62,025 bases of DNA from Desulfobacterales bacterium (lineage in GTDB: Bacteria > Desulfobacterota > DSM-4660 > Desulfatiglandales > Desulfatiglandaceae), in assembly GCA_027027005.1 (NCBI GenBank), contig JALVMN010000381.1:1-62025 (forward strand). The letters run 5' to 3'. Every line of letters starts with the position of its first letter. Position 1 is the stretch's first letter. Below the pieces are notes generated by a model. The model was not told the DNA's origin and made no database searches. It was given only the letters and a program-made list of their open reading frames with translations. This document shows positions 16,882-25,577 of this stretch, piece by piece. Position numbers and translations under genes: made by a program.

Positions 16882-17199
16882 TTACCTCTATCCTTTCTTC
16901 AGTCTTGTCAAAAAATGGGAGGGTTAAGCACGCCATACTCAATATTCTTCCGCCTCATATGGCAGTGGCAATAAAGTGCGAGACTTATCAACCGACTCGA
17001 AGAAATTTTTCATTATACCGAGCCCTACCTATGCATAGCAGGACCATGGCAATTGCCGCAGCTATTAGCATGAAAATCATGCTATGACAACCACCTCCTT
17101 TCCTGGCCTGATTTTAGTTCGTTCAGTTCAAGAAGCACAATCTCCTTGAAAAATTACTGTAACGCCTCTTTCAGTTCCATAGCCCTACCCTTCTCTTTC
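16882..17199. other. gene-poor stretch, one possible micro-gene
   Basis: About 320 nt upstream of the lipoprotein gene. Apart from the 30-codon hydrophobic frame at 16988-17080 I see no gene; the plus-strand frame at 16905-17087 lacks a ribosome binding site and any family character. Confidence 0.4.
16988..17080 (-). CDS. possible 30-residue membrane peptide
   Basis: ATG 17080 is preceded by a perfect AAAGGAGGTGG, though 13 nt away, which is long. The peptide starts MIFMLIAAAIAMVLLCIG and ends with a basic tail (RARYNEKFLRVG): one short transmembrane helix with a positive C-terminus. This is the shape of type I toxin or regulatory small membrane peptides, but no antisense RNA evidence is available. 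Confidence 0.3.
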   Translation of the reverse strand: MIFMLIAAAIAMVLLCIGRARYNEKFLRVG

Positions 17200-17535
17200 C
17201 TACTCGGCTGGCTTTTCCTTCTCGAAGATCTCCCAGAGGTTTATGTCCATACCCAGGGTCTCTATCCTGATCGTCTCGTCCCAGTTGACAATCTCAGGTG
17301 CGCCGTACCTGCCTGACTGCCTGTCTGCCGGCCAGGCAGGCGCACGGCAGGCAGGCTTACCTTCCTCAAGACGGTACCGCCGCTCCACGTACTCCCTCTC
17401 CGGGAACACCAGGATGTATTCGGCCACGCCGAATCTCTCATAGACCGCCTTCTTTTCCCTGCGGTCCTTGACCTCTGTTGTAAGGGAAACCACCTCTATC
17501 ACGAGATCAGGGGCACCGTTGATGGCCTGCTCATA
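17200..17535 (-). pseudogene. Uma2 (DUF820) family nuclease remnant
   Basis: The frame carries the C-terminal half of a Uma2/PD-(D/E)XK-like protein: NGAPDLVIEVVS, then RREKKAVYERFGVAEYILV, typical of the family's catalytic Asp and Glu/Lys region. The first in-frame start is GTG at 17502, and a stop lies just upstream of the GAPDLV segment, so the N-terminal half is missing. A GC-rich palindromic repeat (17308-17355) adds about 15 residues (ACRAPAWPADRQSG) between GKP and RYGAPE. MITE 2 lies about 85 nt upstream. Probably a dead gene. Confidence 0.6.
17308..17355. repeat. GC-rich palindromic repeat inside the Uma2 remnant
   Basis: Interleaved CCTGCCTG/GCCAGGCAGG and GCACGGCAGGCAGGC units form a strong hairpin in an otherwise AT-richer gene. 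It keeps the reading frame open. It looks like a small dispersed palindrome inserted into coding sequence. Confidence 0.55.
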
Positions 17536-17619
17536 TTTCTACCCCTCCAATTGCCAATATCGTCCATTTTGCCGCAACTGTCAACTTTAAGGAAAAAATG
17601 AGGCCCTGTTAGTGTTAGT

Positions 17620-17780
17620 GGGGTCAGCTCTTGACATTTGACATTTTGTAATGTAAATGCCCTCCCGTTTGGGTGGACTCTCCATGGCTCGACCCCTTCG
17701 CATTGAGCACCGTGGCACATCAAAAGGACCTTAAGCAACCGCGGGGGAAGATGTCAAATGTCAAGGGCTGACCCCAGCTC
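17620..17780. mobile_element. MITE 2: internally deleted derivative of the HUH element
   Basis: About 161 nt, near-identical to MITE 1 (about five substitutions), with the same fused transposase start (MARPLRI) and end (KMSNVKG) codons. Its right end lies inside the 3' end of the polyferredoxin gene and supplies that gene's last codons and stop. Confidence 0.85.
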
Positions 17781-18221
17781 CCTTAGAAAAATGATACAGT
17801 GGGCCAGGCAGATATTGTCTGCACATGCAGGCACAAGCCCATTGTCAACCCTATGGAAACACAAGTTACACTTCTGGGCAATACCCCTTTCTTGATCAAG
17901 TGAAATAGCGTCATACGGGCACTCATCAGCGCACAGTCCACATCCTGTGCATTTTTCCTGATCCAGGATAACGATCCCATCCGCCCTCTTTTCAATTGCA
18001 TCTTCCGGACATACCTCCACACAAGGGGGATCATCGCAATGCTGACATACATGAACACGAAAGAGAAATTCAAGTTTGCCATCCACTTCCCGTGGACCAT
18101 CCTCAACCACCTTGATGAGTCGGATCCCCACGGGGAGGTCTAGTTCCTGCTTGCAGGCCACCTCGCAGGTCCTGCATCCCCAGCATGCCTTTTCATTGAT
18201 CACAAGCTTATACTGATTCAT
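17754..18221 (-). CDS. 4x[4Fe-4S] ferredoxin-like electron-transfer subunit
   Basis: 155 residues of the DmsB/PhsB/HycB type with four cysteine clusters: [35 protein letters not shown] and CNLC with a later CADNIC/AHC. It would carry electrons for the molybdopterin subunit upstream, which it overlaps by 14 nt. No signal peptide or Tat motif, so it is cytoplasmic. The ATG has GGAGG 6 nt upstream. The last ten or so residues (RELGSALDI) and the stop are encoded by MITE 2, so the ancestral C-terminus was longer or different; all four clusters are intact. Confidence 0.88.
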   Translation of the reverse strand: MNQYKLVINEKACWGCRTCEVACKQELDLPVGIRLIKVVEDGPREVDGKLEFLFRVHVCQHCDDPPCVEVCPEDAIEKRADGIVILDQEKCTGCGLCADECPYDAISLDQERGIAQKCNLCFHRVDNGLVPACADNICLAHCIIFLRELGSALDI

Positions 18222-20454
18222 GCAAGCCTCCCACTGCTCCTTCGCTACTCCTTTCTCCCGGATCTTCTAACTTCTGACTCCTAACTCCTATCTCCTTGCT
18301 CCTTTTCTCCGGATAAATTTTGCAAAGCAGGCACCGCACATGGGTTGCGCCCATTGCAGGATCACAGTTTTCATACTCATTGCTTGTGAGGATATTGATA
18401 TTTGACTCATCCCATCCGTGGCCAGGATCTTTCTTTTCCGGAAACCACCATCCATGTTCTGCGGATACCACCTTAGGGTCCATGCCTGAAAAGAGCTTTG
18501 CCCGCTGCCTCACTTTCCCCCTTGGTGTTTCAATAATTACCCAATCACCCTCATTGATTCCCTCTTTCATGGCAGTATCAGGGTGAATTTCCACCACGGG
18601 ATGTGGGTGAAGCTCCCTCATCCATGGGAGTTGGCGATTCTCTGTATGGAAAAAGCCAGGCAGACGTCTCCCGGTTATTAGTATGTAGGGGTATTTCTCA
18701 TGAAGCTCGGGTGTGCTGTATGGGCTCTCAGGTGGCTCGCGGTACTGGGGTAGCGGATCATAGCCCCATTTGTCCAGTAACGTGGAGTAAAGCTCAACCT
18801 TTCCTGTTGGAGTTGAAAAGGCCTTTTCCCTGTACTTTTCGTATTCCACTTCGCCTCTCAAATAGTCCATTTCCTTGAACTGCTTCCAAGTGAGGCCCTC
18901 CGGCTCCAGTATCCAATCGAGGGCCTGCTCAAAGTGCTCCCACCAGTACTTGCCCTGCCCCACCCGGTGGGCGAGATCGTTGAGCATTTCATGATCTGAT
19001 CGGCACTCGCCGATTTGGATCACCTTTCTTCTGGGCAGTAGGTAGCCATGGCGTTTCCAAAAATCTCCCACATAGTCCATTTCAAGCCATGTGGCAGCGG
19101 GAAGCACGATATCGGCCAGCTCTGCTGTTGGTGTAATAAAAAAATCTGCCACTGCCATGAATTCCACTGCCTCAAGGGCCTTGCGCACGTGCCGTGCATT
19201 GGCCCTGGTAAGAAGGGGATTAGAGCTAATGAAAAAAAGCATCTTCACTGGGTAGGGCTTTTCCTCCAATATGGCATCCCACACGCACCTTGGATTAATG
19301 ATGGCAAAGTTTCCCGCCAGCCGGAAGCGATCACCTCCAAGCCGTTTTGCAGCCTGCTTCTTTGGGAGCATGTTGTGGGCCCCGAACTGACTCACAGTCC
19401 TTATCTTTGGCGGTTTGAACAGTACCTGCCCACCGCGTCTATCAAGATTCCCTGTGATTGCCATAAGGGCGATGAGAGCCCTGTCGTTATCGGCGCAGTT
19501 TACCTGCTGCTCGATGGCCACTCCCCACTGTATTCCTGCTGGCTTTGTAGTGGCATAGAGGCGGGCTGCCTGGGCTATCTTTTCCTTGGGTACCCATGTG
19601 ATCTGCTCCACCCGCTCAAGGGGATATTCGCCCGCCCGTTTTACGAACTCATCCCATCCATGTACCCAGTTTTGCACAAATTCTTCATCATATAGCCCTT
19701 CCTGGATGATCACATTGGCCATACCAAGGGCAAGGGCTGTATCGGTCCCTGGTCGCAATTGTAGCCAGATATCGGCCCGGGCTGCTATACGGGTCAGCCT
19801 GGGGTCCACAACAATGAGCTTAGCCCCCTTGTCCACAGCCACAGAGAAAGGCTCGCCTTTGTATTCATCAGGGTTGCTGATCACGATGTTGTTTCCCCAA
19901 ACCATTATGCAGCGCGGGTAGTTCTCATAGTCTACTACCGGGTTTGAACCACAGGTGATGATGCCTGTTGCCACCCTCGGGCCATAGCAGAAATGCCCCG
20001 CTGTCAACACGTTGGGCGTGCCCAACAGATTGGCGAAACGGTATATCACTGCCTCGTTTTCACGTCCCGTGCCATAGCCCATCACAATAGACTCTGCGCC
20101 ATATTGCTCCTTGTAACGCATAATCCTCTCTGCAATGCTATCCAGGGCCTCATCCCATGAGATACGTTCCCACTTGCCGCTACCCTTGGGACCAACACGC
20201 CTTACAGGATATGTGAGGCGGTCAGGGTGGTAGGCGAGTTGAATTGATGCAAAGGCCTTGGTACAAAGGGTACCGTGGTTGATGGGGCAGTCAGGGTCTC
20301 CTGCAATCTTTACTGCTCTTCCATCCTTGACATATACCAGGACACCGCAGCCCCCATGGCACATCCTGCAGTGGCTTTTCACAACCCTGTCATAACCGTA
20401 AACCTCCATTTCTCTCTCGGCATTTGAGCACATAAAGTTGGTCATTTGATTCAT
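18208..20454 (-). CDS. molybdopterin-dependent oxidoreductase, DMSO reductase family
   Basis: 748 residues. An N-terminal [4Fe-4S] site is formed by C29, C32, C36 and C64 (CRMCHGGC ... GTLCTKA). GHFCYGPR places Cys156 at the position of the Mo/W ligand. [16 protein letters not shown] and the C-terminal [16 protein letters not shown] are typical bis-MGD contacts. There is no Tat signal, so the enzyme is cytoplasmic, unlike most thiosulfate, polysulfide or DMSO reductases. Candidates include relatives of acetylene hydratase and pyrogallol transhydroxylase, but the substrate cannot be read from sequence. The C-terminal tail ([18 protein letters not shown]) comes from a short repeat. Its start overlaps iclR by 4 nt (ATGA) with GGGAGGT upstream. 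Confidence 0.85.
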   Translation of the reverse strand: MNQMTNFMCSNAEREMEVYGYDRVVKSHCRMCHGGCGVLVYVKDGRAVKIAGDPDCPINHGTLCTKAFASIQLAYHPDRLTYPVRRVGPKGSGKWERISWDEALDSIAERIMRYKEQYGAESIVMGYGTGRENEAVIYRFANLLGTPNVLTAGHFCYGPRVATGIITCGSNPVVDYENYPRCIMVWGNNIVISNPDEYKGEPFSVAVDKGAKLIVVDPRLTRIAARADIWLQLRPGTDTALALGMANVIIQEGLYDEEFVQNWVHGWDEFVKRAGEYPLERVEQITWVPKEKIAQAARLYATTKPAGIQWGVAIEQQVNCADNDRALIALMAITGNLDRRGGQVLFKPPKIRTVSQFGAHNMLPKKQAAKRLGGDRFRLAGNFAIINPRCVWDAILEEKPYPVKMLFFISSNPLLTRANARHVRKALEAVEFMAVADFFITPTAELADIVLPAATWLEMDYVGDFWKRHGYLLPRRKVIQIGECRSDHEMLNDLAHRVGQGKYWWEHFEQALDWILEPEGLTWKQFKEMDYLRGEVEYEKYREKAFSTPTGKVELYSTLLDKWGYDPLPQYREPPESPYSTPELHEKYPYILITGRRLPGFFHTENRQLPWMRELHPHPVVEIHPDTAMKEGINEGDWVIIETPRGKVRQRAKLFSGMDPKVVSAEHGWWFPEKKDPGHGWDESNINILTSNEYENCDPAMGATHVRCLLCKIYPEKRSKEIGVRSQKLEDPGERSSEGAVGGLHESV
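18263..18301. repeat. short tandem repeat encoding the oxidoreductase C-terminal tail
   Basis: Degenerate 7-8 nt units (CTTCTAA, CTTCTGA, CTCCTAA, CTCCTAT) in tandem just before the stop of the molybdopterin subunit. Such heptamer-like tracts occur between genes in many genomes; here one is translated. Confidence 0.5.
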
Positions 20455-21254
20455 ACCTCCCTACAATTGGGCTCGCCATCGAATCCCAGGGCTTTGGATA
20501 TCTCTTCAGCGGCATCGGCCACGGCAGGTCCAAACAAAGCGACCTTCTCTTGAGGGAACGTGCCCACGACAATGACGCATCCCACTACAGATCCATTTCC
20601 GTCCATCACAGCCGAACTGACAGCGTTGACCCCATGCTGGAGTTCCCCCAGGTCCACCGCAAAACCCGTACGTTCTGTCTCACTGAGTTCAGCCTCCAAA
20701 CGGCCTTTGTCAAACCGGGACGGGTCCCCGTAAAAGTAAAGCCTTTTTCTCGATAGAATTTTTTTTCGCCCCTCAGGTCTCATCTTAGCAACAATGGCCT
20801 TTCCATGTGCTCCAGCCGTCATATGAAATCGGTCGCCCACGTCCACGTTGACTCCTATGAGCTGTTTGCCGGGCTCTTTGACGATAATGAAGACCTGCTC
20901 AGCGCTAAGGAGGCCGAACAAGCAGGTTTCACCAGTCTTTTCGGCTAGATCCTTAAGGTAGGGAGAGACCAGATCACGGAGGTCCAGGCCTTCCAGCGCT
21001 TTGCGACCCAGATGTGCGAGGCCGGGCCCCAGCCTATAAGTCTTGGCCAAGGGGTCCTTTTGTACCAGACCAAACCGCATTAGAGTATTAAGGATGGAGT
21101 AGCCCTTGCTGTTATGGATTCCAACCTGTTTGCTAATGCTGATTAGATTCAACGGAGTGGCGGAGTTTCTTGAAAGACATATCAAGATCCTGCACGCCTG
21201 CTCCACTGCGGGAACAGACACCCCATAATTAGTCCTGGATTTGCTTTTAGCCAC
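20451..21254 (-). CDS. IclR family transcriptional regulator
   Basis: 267 residues. An N-terminal winged helix (residues 12-75: VEQACRILICLSRNSATPLN ... ISKQVGIHNSKGYSILNTLM) is followed by the IclR effector domain (about 90-255), with GAHGKAIVAKM and GELQHGVNAVSSAVMD, both standard for the family. IclR proteins respond to small carboxylates or aromatics. Translational coupling to the molybdopterin gene suggests it controls that operon and senses its substrate. Confidence 0.92.
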   Translation of the reverse strand: MAKSKSRTNYGVSVPAVEQACRILICLSRNSATPLNLISISKQVGIHNSKGYSILNTLMRFGLVQKDPLAKTYRLGPGLAHLGRKALEGLDLRDLVSPYLKDLAEKTGETCLFGLLSAEQVFIIVKEPGKQLIGVNVDVGDRFHMTAGAHGKAIVAKMRPEGRKKILSRKRLYFYGDPSRFDKGRLEAELSETERTGFAVDLGELQHGVNAVSSAVMDGNGSVVGCVIVVGTFPQEKVALFGPAVADAAEEISKALGFDGEPNCREV

Positions 21255-21616
21255 GAGCCCTCTCCTGCTCCCTAAAAAGGCAGAACTAATTCTGTGAAAA
21301 GAAACAGTTTCAGTATATTGAATTTAAAATGGATGTCAAGGCAAAATAACATCCCAGGCAATCTGTATTGATCTCAGTTCTCTAGGAAATTAGGATAGCG
21401 GCTATGATACATTTTCCATGAGTATATGAATCTCTCATGCTATTCAGATTCAAAATAAGCGAAAAATGTTGTACTTGACTGTTTGGTCGGCTCATCCCGC
21501 TGAACAATTTCCAAATTAAATGTGACTTACTACAAAACTTGGCGGTCATATCTTGAAGAAGGCATTCCTCGGCAAGACATATATACACCTCGGCATTCCC
21601 ACAAGGTGGTGGAAAT
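21255..21616. other. divergent intergenic region between iclR-like and cheR-like genes
   Basis: About 360 AT-rich nt that should hold both promoters. Near iclR it contains two small inverted repeats (21281-21311). I see no further gene, and no consensus promoter stands out. Confidence 0.4.
21281..21311. promoter_or_regulatory. candidate IclR operator pair
   Basis: CAGAA-CTAA-TTCTG (21281-21294) and GAAAC-A-GTTTC (21301-21311), 27-57 nt upstream of the iclR start. Position suits autoregulation; the sites are short and unproven. Confidence 0.3.
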
Positions 21617-22414
21617 TTGGATGATAGGAAATTCAAAGAATTACTCGAAAGATTCGGCTATTGCTGGCAGGGATATCGAAAGGTAAGAAAGGGTCTGAAA
21701 AAGCGGATCGTCCGCCACATGCACCGGTTGGGGATGACCCAGCTTGACGACTACATGCAGGCGGTGAGGACTGATCCGGAGGTAAGGAGCCAATTCAATC
21801 TCCTGATAACCGTATCCATCAGCCGCTTTTTCCGGGACAAGAGGCTGTGGGATGATATCAAAGGATCCATTTTGCCAGGGCTCGCACAGAATAAAGGCGT
21901 GGTAAAGGCATGGAGCGCCGGGTGTGCATGTGGTGAAGAGGCCTACACACTGAAGATGACATGGGAGGCGGTGAAGGTCTCACTCAGAAAAAAGGCAGAG
22001 TTGTTCCTCCTTGCAACTGATATCAATCCAGAGTATTTGAGGCGCGCAAGGGAGGCCCTCTATCCATCAAGTAGTATAAAAGAGGCCCCACCTAATATGG
22101 TTCAGGCCTTTCTTGAAGCACGAGAAGATAAACAGTTTGCCCTCAAGGAATACGTCAAGGAAGGAATCCATTGGCGAATTCATGATTTACTGGAAGGAGC
22201 TCCAGTGACAGAGCTCGACCTTATCTTTTTGAGGAACAATCTGCTCACATATTACGGAAAGGAGATAAAGGCCAGCGCATTTCGGCGGATACTCAACGAT
22301 CTCAACCCCGGAGGGTTCTTGATTATAGGCGCCCATGAGCGCTTGCCTGGAGAGTTTGAAGAGTTGAGGCGATGGCATGGCCGAAAGTATATATTTCAGA
22401 AGAGTGTCTTTTGA
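21617..22414 (+). CDS. CheR-type SAM methyltransferase
   Basis: 265 residues from TTG 21617; no ATG or GTG lies between it and the upstream in-frame stop, and AAGGTGGTG precedes it. The CheR pattern is complete: an N-terminal helical domain, VSISRFFRDKRLWDDI (usual T-x-FFR), KAWSAGCACGEEAYTLKMT (SAM motif I; consensus WSAAxSxGEEPYS), LLATDINPEYLRRAREALY, LDLIFLRNNLLTYY and LIIGAHERLP. CheR methylates glutamates of chemoreceptors, but no receptor or cheB is nearby. The SAM motif has CACGEE where chemotaxis CheR has S(T)GEE. A role outside chemotaxis is likely. Confidence 0.85.
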   Translation: MDDRKFKELLERFGYCWQGYRKVRKGLKKRIVRHMHRLGMTQLDDYMQAVRTDPEVRSQFNLLITVSISRFFRDKRLWDDIKGSILPGLAQNKGVVKAWSAGCACGEEAYTLKMTWEAVKVSLRKKAELFLLATDINPEYLRRAREALYPSSSIKEAPPNMVQAFLEAREDKQFALKEYVKEGIHWRIHDLLEGAPVTELDLIFLRNNLLTYYGKEIKASAFRRILNDLNPGGFLIIGAHERLPGEFEELRRWHGRKYIFQKSVF

Positions 22415-22455
22415 TTTGCAAGTTCAATGGGAAGGAAAAGATTTGCATGGAGCCA

Positions 22456-22485
22456 TGACAAGGGGAAATGGTATTCCCCTTGTCA
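22456..22485. terminator. bidirectional hairpin terminator
   Basis: Perfect 12-bp stem TGACAAGGGGAA / TTCCCCTTGTCA with a 6-nt loop, between the convergent cheR-like gene and the small exported-protein gene. No long T-tract, so termination strength is uncertain. Confidence 0.6.
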
Positions 22486-22505
22486 TCAATGCTGTAATGC
22501 CGAGT

Positions 22506-22802
22506 TTATGATTTCTCTTTTTCAATGGATTTGATGACCCCGTCGTTGGTGCACACCAACTTCACCTTGTCTCCCTTACTGAAGGCTGCAAGATTAATGT
22601 CTGAGCCATCTGCAAGCCTGTAAGTGGAGAGCTTGTTGGAGCCATCCTCCAGAACCACGATCTTGCCCTCTTCTGGGCTCAAAGTCACAACTTTCCCCTT
22701 TACCACTTTGTCGTTTCCTGCAACTGCCGTGACACCAAGAGAAATCACCAGCATTACGGCAAACAGCATTGGTATTAGCTTATTTCCCTGAATAAGTTTC
22801 AT
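22506..22802 (-). CDS. small exported protein of unknown function
   Basis: 98 residues with a cleavable signal peptide (MLFAVMLVISLGVTAVAG). The mature part is a compact beta-rich domain: KVVKGKVVTLSPEEGKIVVL, then GDKVKLVCTNDGVIKSI, resembling a small OB or SH3-like barrel in which the repeated K-G-K-V-V pattern forms strands. One cysteine. It probably acts in the periplasm. The ATG has a good GGAGAGAA site. No partner is evident. Confidence 0.6.
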   Translation of the reverse strand: MKLIQGNKLIPMLFAVMLVISLGVTAVAGNDKVVKGKVVTLSPEEGKIVVLEDGSNKLSTYRLADGSDINLAAFSKGDKVKLVCTNDGVIKSIEKEKS

Positions 22803-22971
22803 GGTCTTCTCTCCTTATCTGTTATTGGTTTATTATTCATTTCCTTACCATTGACTAAACCTCTCGATTACTTTGTGTTTAGTGGGCCATCACCTCCTTT
22901 CTTTTCTTCATATGCCCCTATTTGATGAGTCGCTGATGGACTAAGGATTTTGTGTTCAAGGCAAGGTGTGC

Positions 22972-23328
22972 TCATGATGTCGTGTGGAGAAGGGTTATCA
23001 GCTCCTTTCTGGAAAAAGGTTTTCTCAATATGTTTACCCGATACTTCTTTTTCGCTTCTTCGATGGGGTCTCCCAGTATGCTCAGGCTCCCCGTCATCAA
23101 GACCACCTTTGTGTCTGGATTGTGCTGCCATATGGCCTTCATAAGCTCTATGCCGTTTTTCTTGGCCATATACACATCAGTGAGCACTAGATCGGGTTTG
23201 AATTGTAGATACGCTGAGTAGGCGCTCTCTCCATCCCTGGCGGTCATGGTGTCGTGGTTTTCTCCCTCTATTACTTCCTGGACTACAGAGGCCAATGATT
23301 CATTGTCATCCACAATCAATATTTTCAT
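22972..23328 (-). CDS. stand-alone response regulator receiver (CheY-like)
   Basis: 118 residues from ATG 23328 (MKILIVDDNESLASVVQ); AAAGGGGG precedes it, and the open frame upstream to 23376 is non-family. Conserved residues are the acidic pair DD near residues 7-8, phospho-acceptor Asp in LVLTDVYMAKKNG, Thr in VLMTGS and Lys in LRKPFSRKEL. There is no output domain. The region just upstream contains a near-perfect sigma-54 promoter, and the sigma-54 activator gene lies 220 nt further upstream, so it may be a target of that activator. Confidence 0.9.
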   Translation of the reverse strand: MKILIVDDNESLASVVQEVIEGENHDTMTARDGESAYSAYLQFKPDLVLTDVYMAKKNGIELMKAIWQHNPDTKVVLMTGSLSILGDPIEEAKKKYRVNILRKPFSRKELITLLHTTS

Positions 23329-23359
23329 TCTTCTCAGCCCCCTTTCGTTTCCATAACAA

Positions 23360-23375
23360 GGCAACAGACATGCCA
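23360..23375 (-). promoter_or_regulatory. sigma-54 promoter for the CheY-like gene
   Basis: The minus strand reads TGGCATGTCTGTTGCC: the -24 TGGCAT and -12 TTGCC elements are correctly spaced (GG-N10-GC). The predicted start is near 23349, giving a leader of about 20 nt that contains the ribosome binding site, an ideal arrangement. Confidence 0.75.
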
Positions 23376-23549
23376 ACGGTGTACATCCTGCTTATCCTGC
23401 TGTTTTTACAAGAGGTTTGCTGTTAGGCAGAAAGTCGAGGAGGGGCGGTTTTCGTAGGGAATATCCTTCAGGGTCAACAGATAAATATGCGCGGATTCTT
23501 GGTAACCGGCTGTAAGTAAAAGATTATTTTGTGAAGGGATTGGCCTTCA

Positions 23550-24905
23550 TTAAGAGGTTCTAAAATCAGCGGGATCCAGTCGATGTTTGCGCAACATATC
23601 GTATAGATCTGCCCTGTATTTACCCGCCAATTTTGCTGCACGGCTTACATTACCTTTTGTGATGTTCAGAAGCTGGATCAGATACTCCCTTTCAAAGTCT
23701 TCCTTGGCACTCTTTAAGGGTTTGATAGCAGTCTTATCGGTATTCTGGGCCTGGAGAACAAGGCTGTCGTCGATATAGTCATGGGTGGCCATGGCAACGG
23801 CGCATTCAATGGTATTTTCCAATTCCCTTATGTTCCCCGGCCATAGATAAAGCAAGAGTTTTTGTAAGGCCGAGGGCGTAATTCCTTTGACCTTTTTGTT
23901 CATCTTGCGGGCATACTTGTCCAGAAAGTGCCTTGCAAGAAGGGGGATGTCCTCTTTGCGTTCCCGTAAAGGGGGGAGTTTTATTGGTATTACATGGATC
24001 CTGTAAAACAGGTCCTCCCTGAAAATGCCCTGCTCAACTAGCTTTGCAAGGTTCTTGTTGGAGGCCGCGATGATGCGGACATCCACTTTAACCACTTCCT
24101 CTGATCCCAGGGGATAAAATTCCCCGGCCTCCAGGACCCGAAGCAATTTTGCCTGCATGGGCAGTGACATCTCTGATATCTCGTCCAGAAAAAGGGTACC
24201 ACTGTGGGCCTGAAGAAAAATTCCCTTTTTAGAAGAAAGGGCCCCGGTAAAGGCACCTTTCTTGTATCCAAACAGTTCGCTCTCAAGGAGGTTCTCAGGG
24301 ATTGCAGCGCAATTTATAGCCACAAAAGGCCCATTTTTTCGCTGGCTCACCACATGAATGGTCCTTGCAATGAGTTCCTTGCCTGTCCCGCTTTCTCCTT
24401 CAATATAGACATTAGATTCAGTTGGCCCAATGTGTGCAACCTTTTCCAGCACCCTGACCATCTTTTCGCTTTTGCCCACTATATTTTCAAACTTATACTT
24501 TGCTCTTACGATTTCCTTGAGCCTGCTTACCTCTTTGGAGAGGCGGCTTTTCTCCAGACAGCGCTCGATCTGCAAAAGGAATTCTTCATGCTTGAAAGGC
24601 TTTGTAAGATAACCGTATGCTCCTCTTTTCATGGCCTCCACCGCGTTCTCTATCGTGCCGTAGGCCGTCAAGATTATTACCGGGAGCTCTGGATTGGTTT
24701 TATGGAGCTCGTCCATTATTTCTATGCCATCCTTGCCGGTGAGCTTGAGGTCAACAATGGCCAAGTCAAACAGCTCCTCCTTTGCAATTTCTACCGCCCG
24801 CTCACCTTCTGTTGCCGTAACAACGCGGTATCCATTGGCCTCCAGCCTCATCTTGAGCAGTTTGAGTATATTGAGGTCATCATCTACCACCAGAATATTG
24901 TCCAT
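23550..24905 (-). CDS. sigma-54-dependent response regulator (GlrR/QseF-like)
   Basis: 451 residues from ATG 24905 (MDNILVVDDDLNILKLL). The receiver domain (1-120) has Asp in LAIVDLKLTGKDG. The AAA+ domain (about 140-375) has Walker A GESGTGKELIARTIH, the sigma-54-contacting GAFTGA in YKKGAFTGALSS, Walker B GTLFLDEISEM and arginine-finger region FREDLFYRIHVI. The C-terminal Fis-type helix-turn-helix (KGNVSRAAKLAGKYRADLYD) binds DNA. It is the last gene of a kinase-lipoprotein-regulator operon ordered like E. coli glrK-qseG-glrR, and that gene order is the basis of the name. Confidence 0.93.
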   Translation of the reverse strand: MDNILVVDDDLNILKLLKMRLEANGYRVVTATEGERAVEIAKEELFDLAIVDLKLTGKDGIEIMDELHKTNPELPVIILTAYGTIENAVEAMKRGAYGYLTKPFKHEEFLLQIERCLEKSRLSKEVSRLKEIVRAKYKFENIVGKSEKMVRVLEKVAHIGPTESNVYIEGESGTGKELIARTIHVVSQRKNGPFVAINCAAIPENLLESELFGYKKGAFTGALSSKKGIFLQAHSGTLFLDEISEMSLPMQAKLLRVLEAGEFYPLGSEEVVKVDVRIIAASNKNLAKLVEQGIFREDLFYRIHVIPIKLPPLRERKEDIPLLARHFLDKYARKMNKKVKGITPSALQKLLLYLWPGNIRELENTIECAVAMATHDYIDDSLVLQAQNTDKTAIKPLKSAKEDFEREYLIQLLNITKGNVSRAAKLAGKYRADLYDMLRKHRLDPADFRTS

Positions 24906-25005
24906 TATCCTAATCTCCACCAGGGTTGAAACTGCCTATCTTGCGTGGCCTCAGCCTTAGATGGATAATCCCACCAACCGGTGCCAGCAAAGAGTCCTCC
25001 GTCTC

Positions 25006-25577
25006 TCACCTTTTCTTTTCAATGCGCAGATCTATTTCTTTTAACTTCTGCATTTGCTTTTTTATCCCTGATAGTTGCAGTTGTAATGTGTCTATTTCTT
25101 TTTTTAGTTCACTCACCTTTTCCTGGCACTCAAGCCTGCTTTTTTCTGTGGTTGCCAGTGTTTCTTCCAACATCAAGGCCTTCTTTTTCTGTGAGATATA
25201 GCGGTGGATCAGGTCTTCCAGTACCATGACTTCAGGCATGAGAGGACTGTCCGGAAGTCGACTTTGAAGTCGTCTCAGGGCCTCAAGTGATTTCTGGTAA
25301 TCTCTGCCAGTATTTTCAGGATGGGAGTAAATCAATGCCATGAGAAACAAGGCTTCATCCCCCATGGATTCAGGATATAGCTCCAAGGCCTTTTTGCTTC
25401 TACCAGGGAGAACTGAAAGTCGTGTTGCTCTACGTAATGCCTTGCCTTCGCCAGGCTCTCATCCTTATTGCTGAGGTCAGCAAAATCCAGAGAGCAGGAG
25501 TTTATGGTCAAGGCTAACGAGCAACAGGCAACGTAAAAAAGAAAGTGCTTCCATGTCCTACTCGGCTTTGTACCCAT
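25006..25577 (-). pseudogene. QseG/YfhG-like lipoprotein, frameshifted
   Basis: The 5' frame (25577 to 25332) gives a lipoprotein signal ([12 protein letters not shown]) and a helical start ending FQFSLVEAK. The homologous continuation lies one frame away (ELYPESMGDEALFLMALIYS through a coiled-coil tail ending at 25006). The switch falls at a run of five As (25391-25395, minus-strand sense): one more A would restore GCA-AAA-AAG-GCC and a single product of roughly 190 residues. It may be a true frameshift, a -1 slippage site, or a base-call error. Position between kinase and sigma-54 regulator matches QseG, which links the kinase to the envelope. Confidence 0.7.

Noticed and set aside
16905-17087. 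Plus-strand 60-residue frame
   Set aside because: No ribosome binding site and no recognisable composition.
13778-17780. CRISPR array suggested by repeated ~25-bp units
   Set aside because: The repeats are inverted ends of three transposon-related elements, unevenly spaced, without uniform spacers or cas genes.
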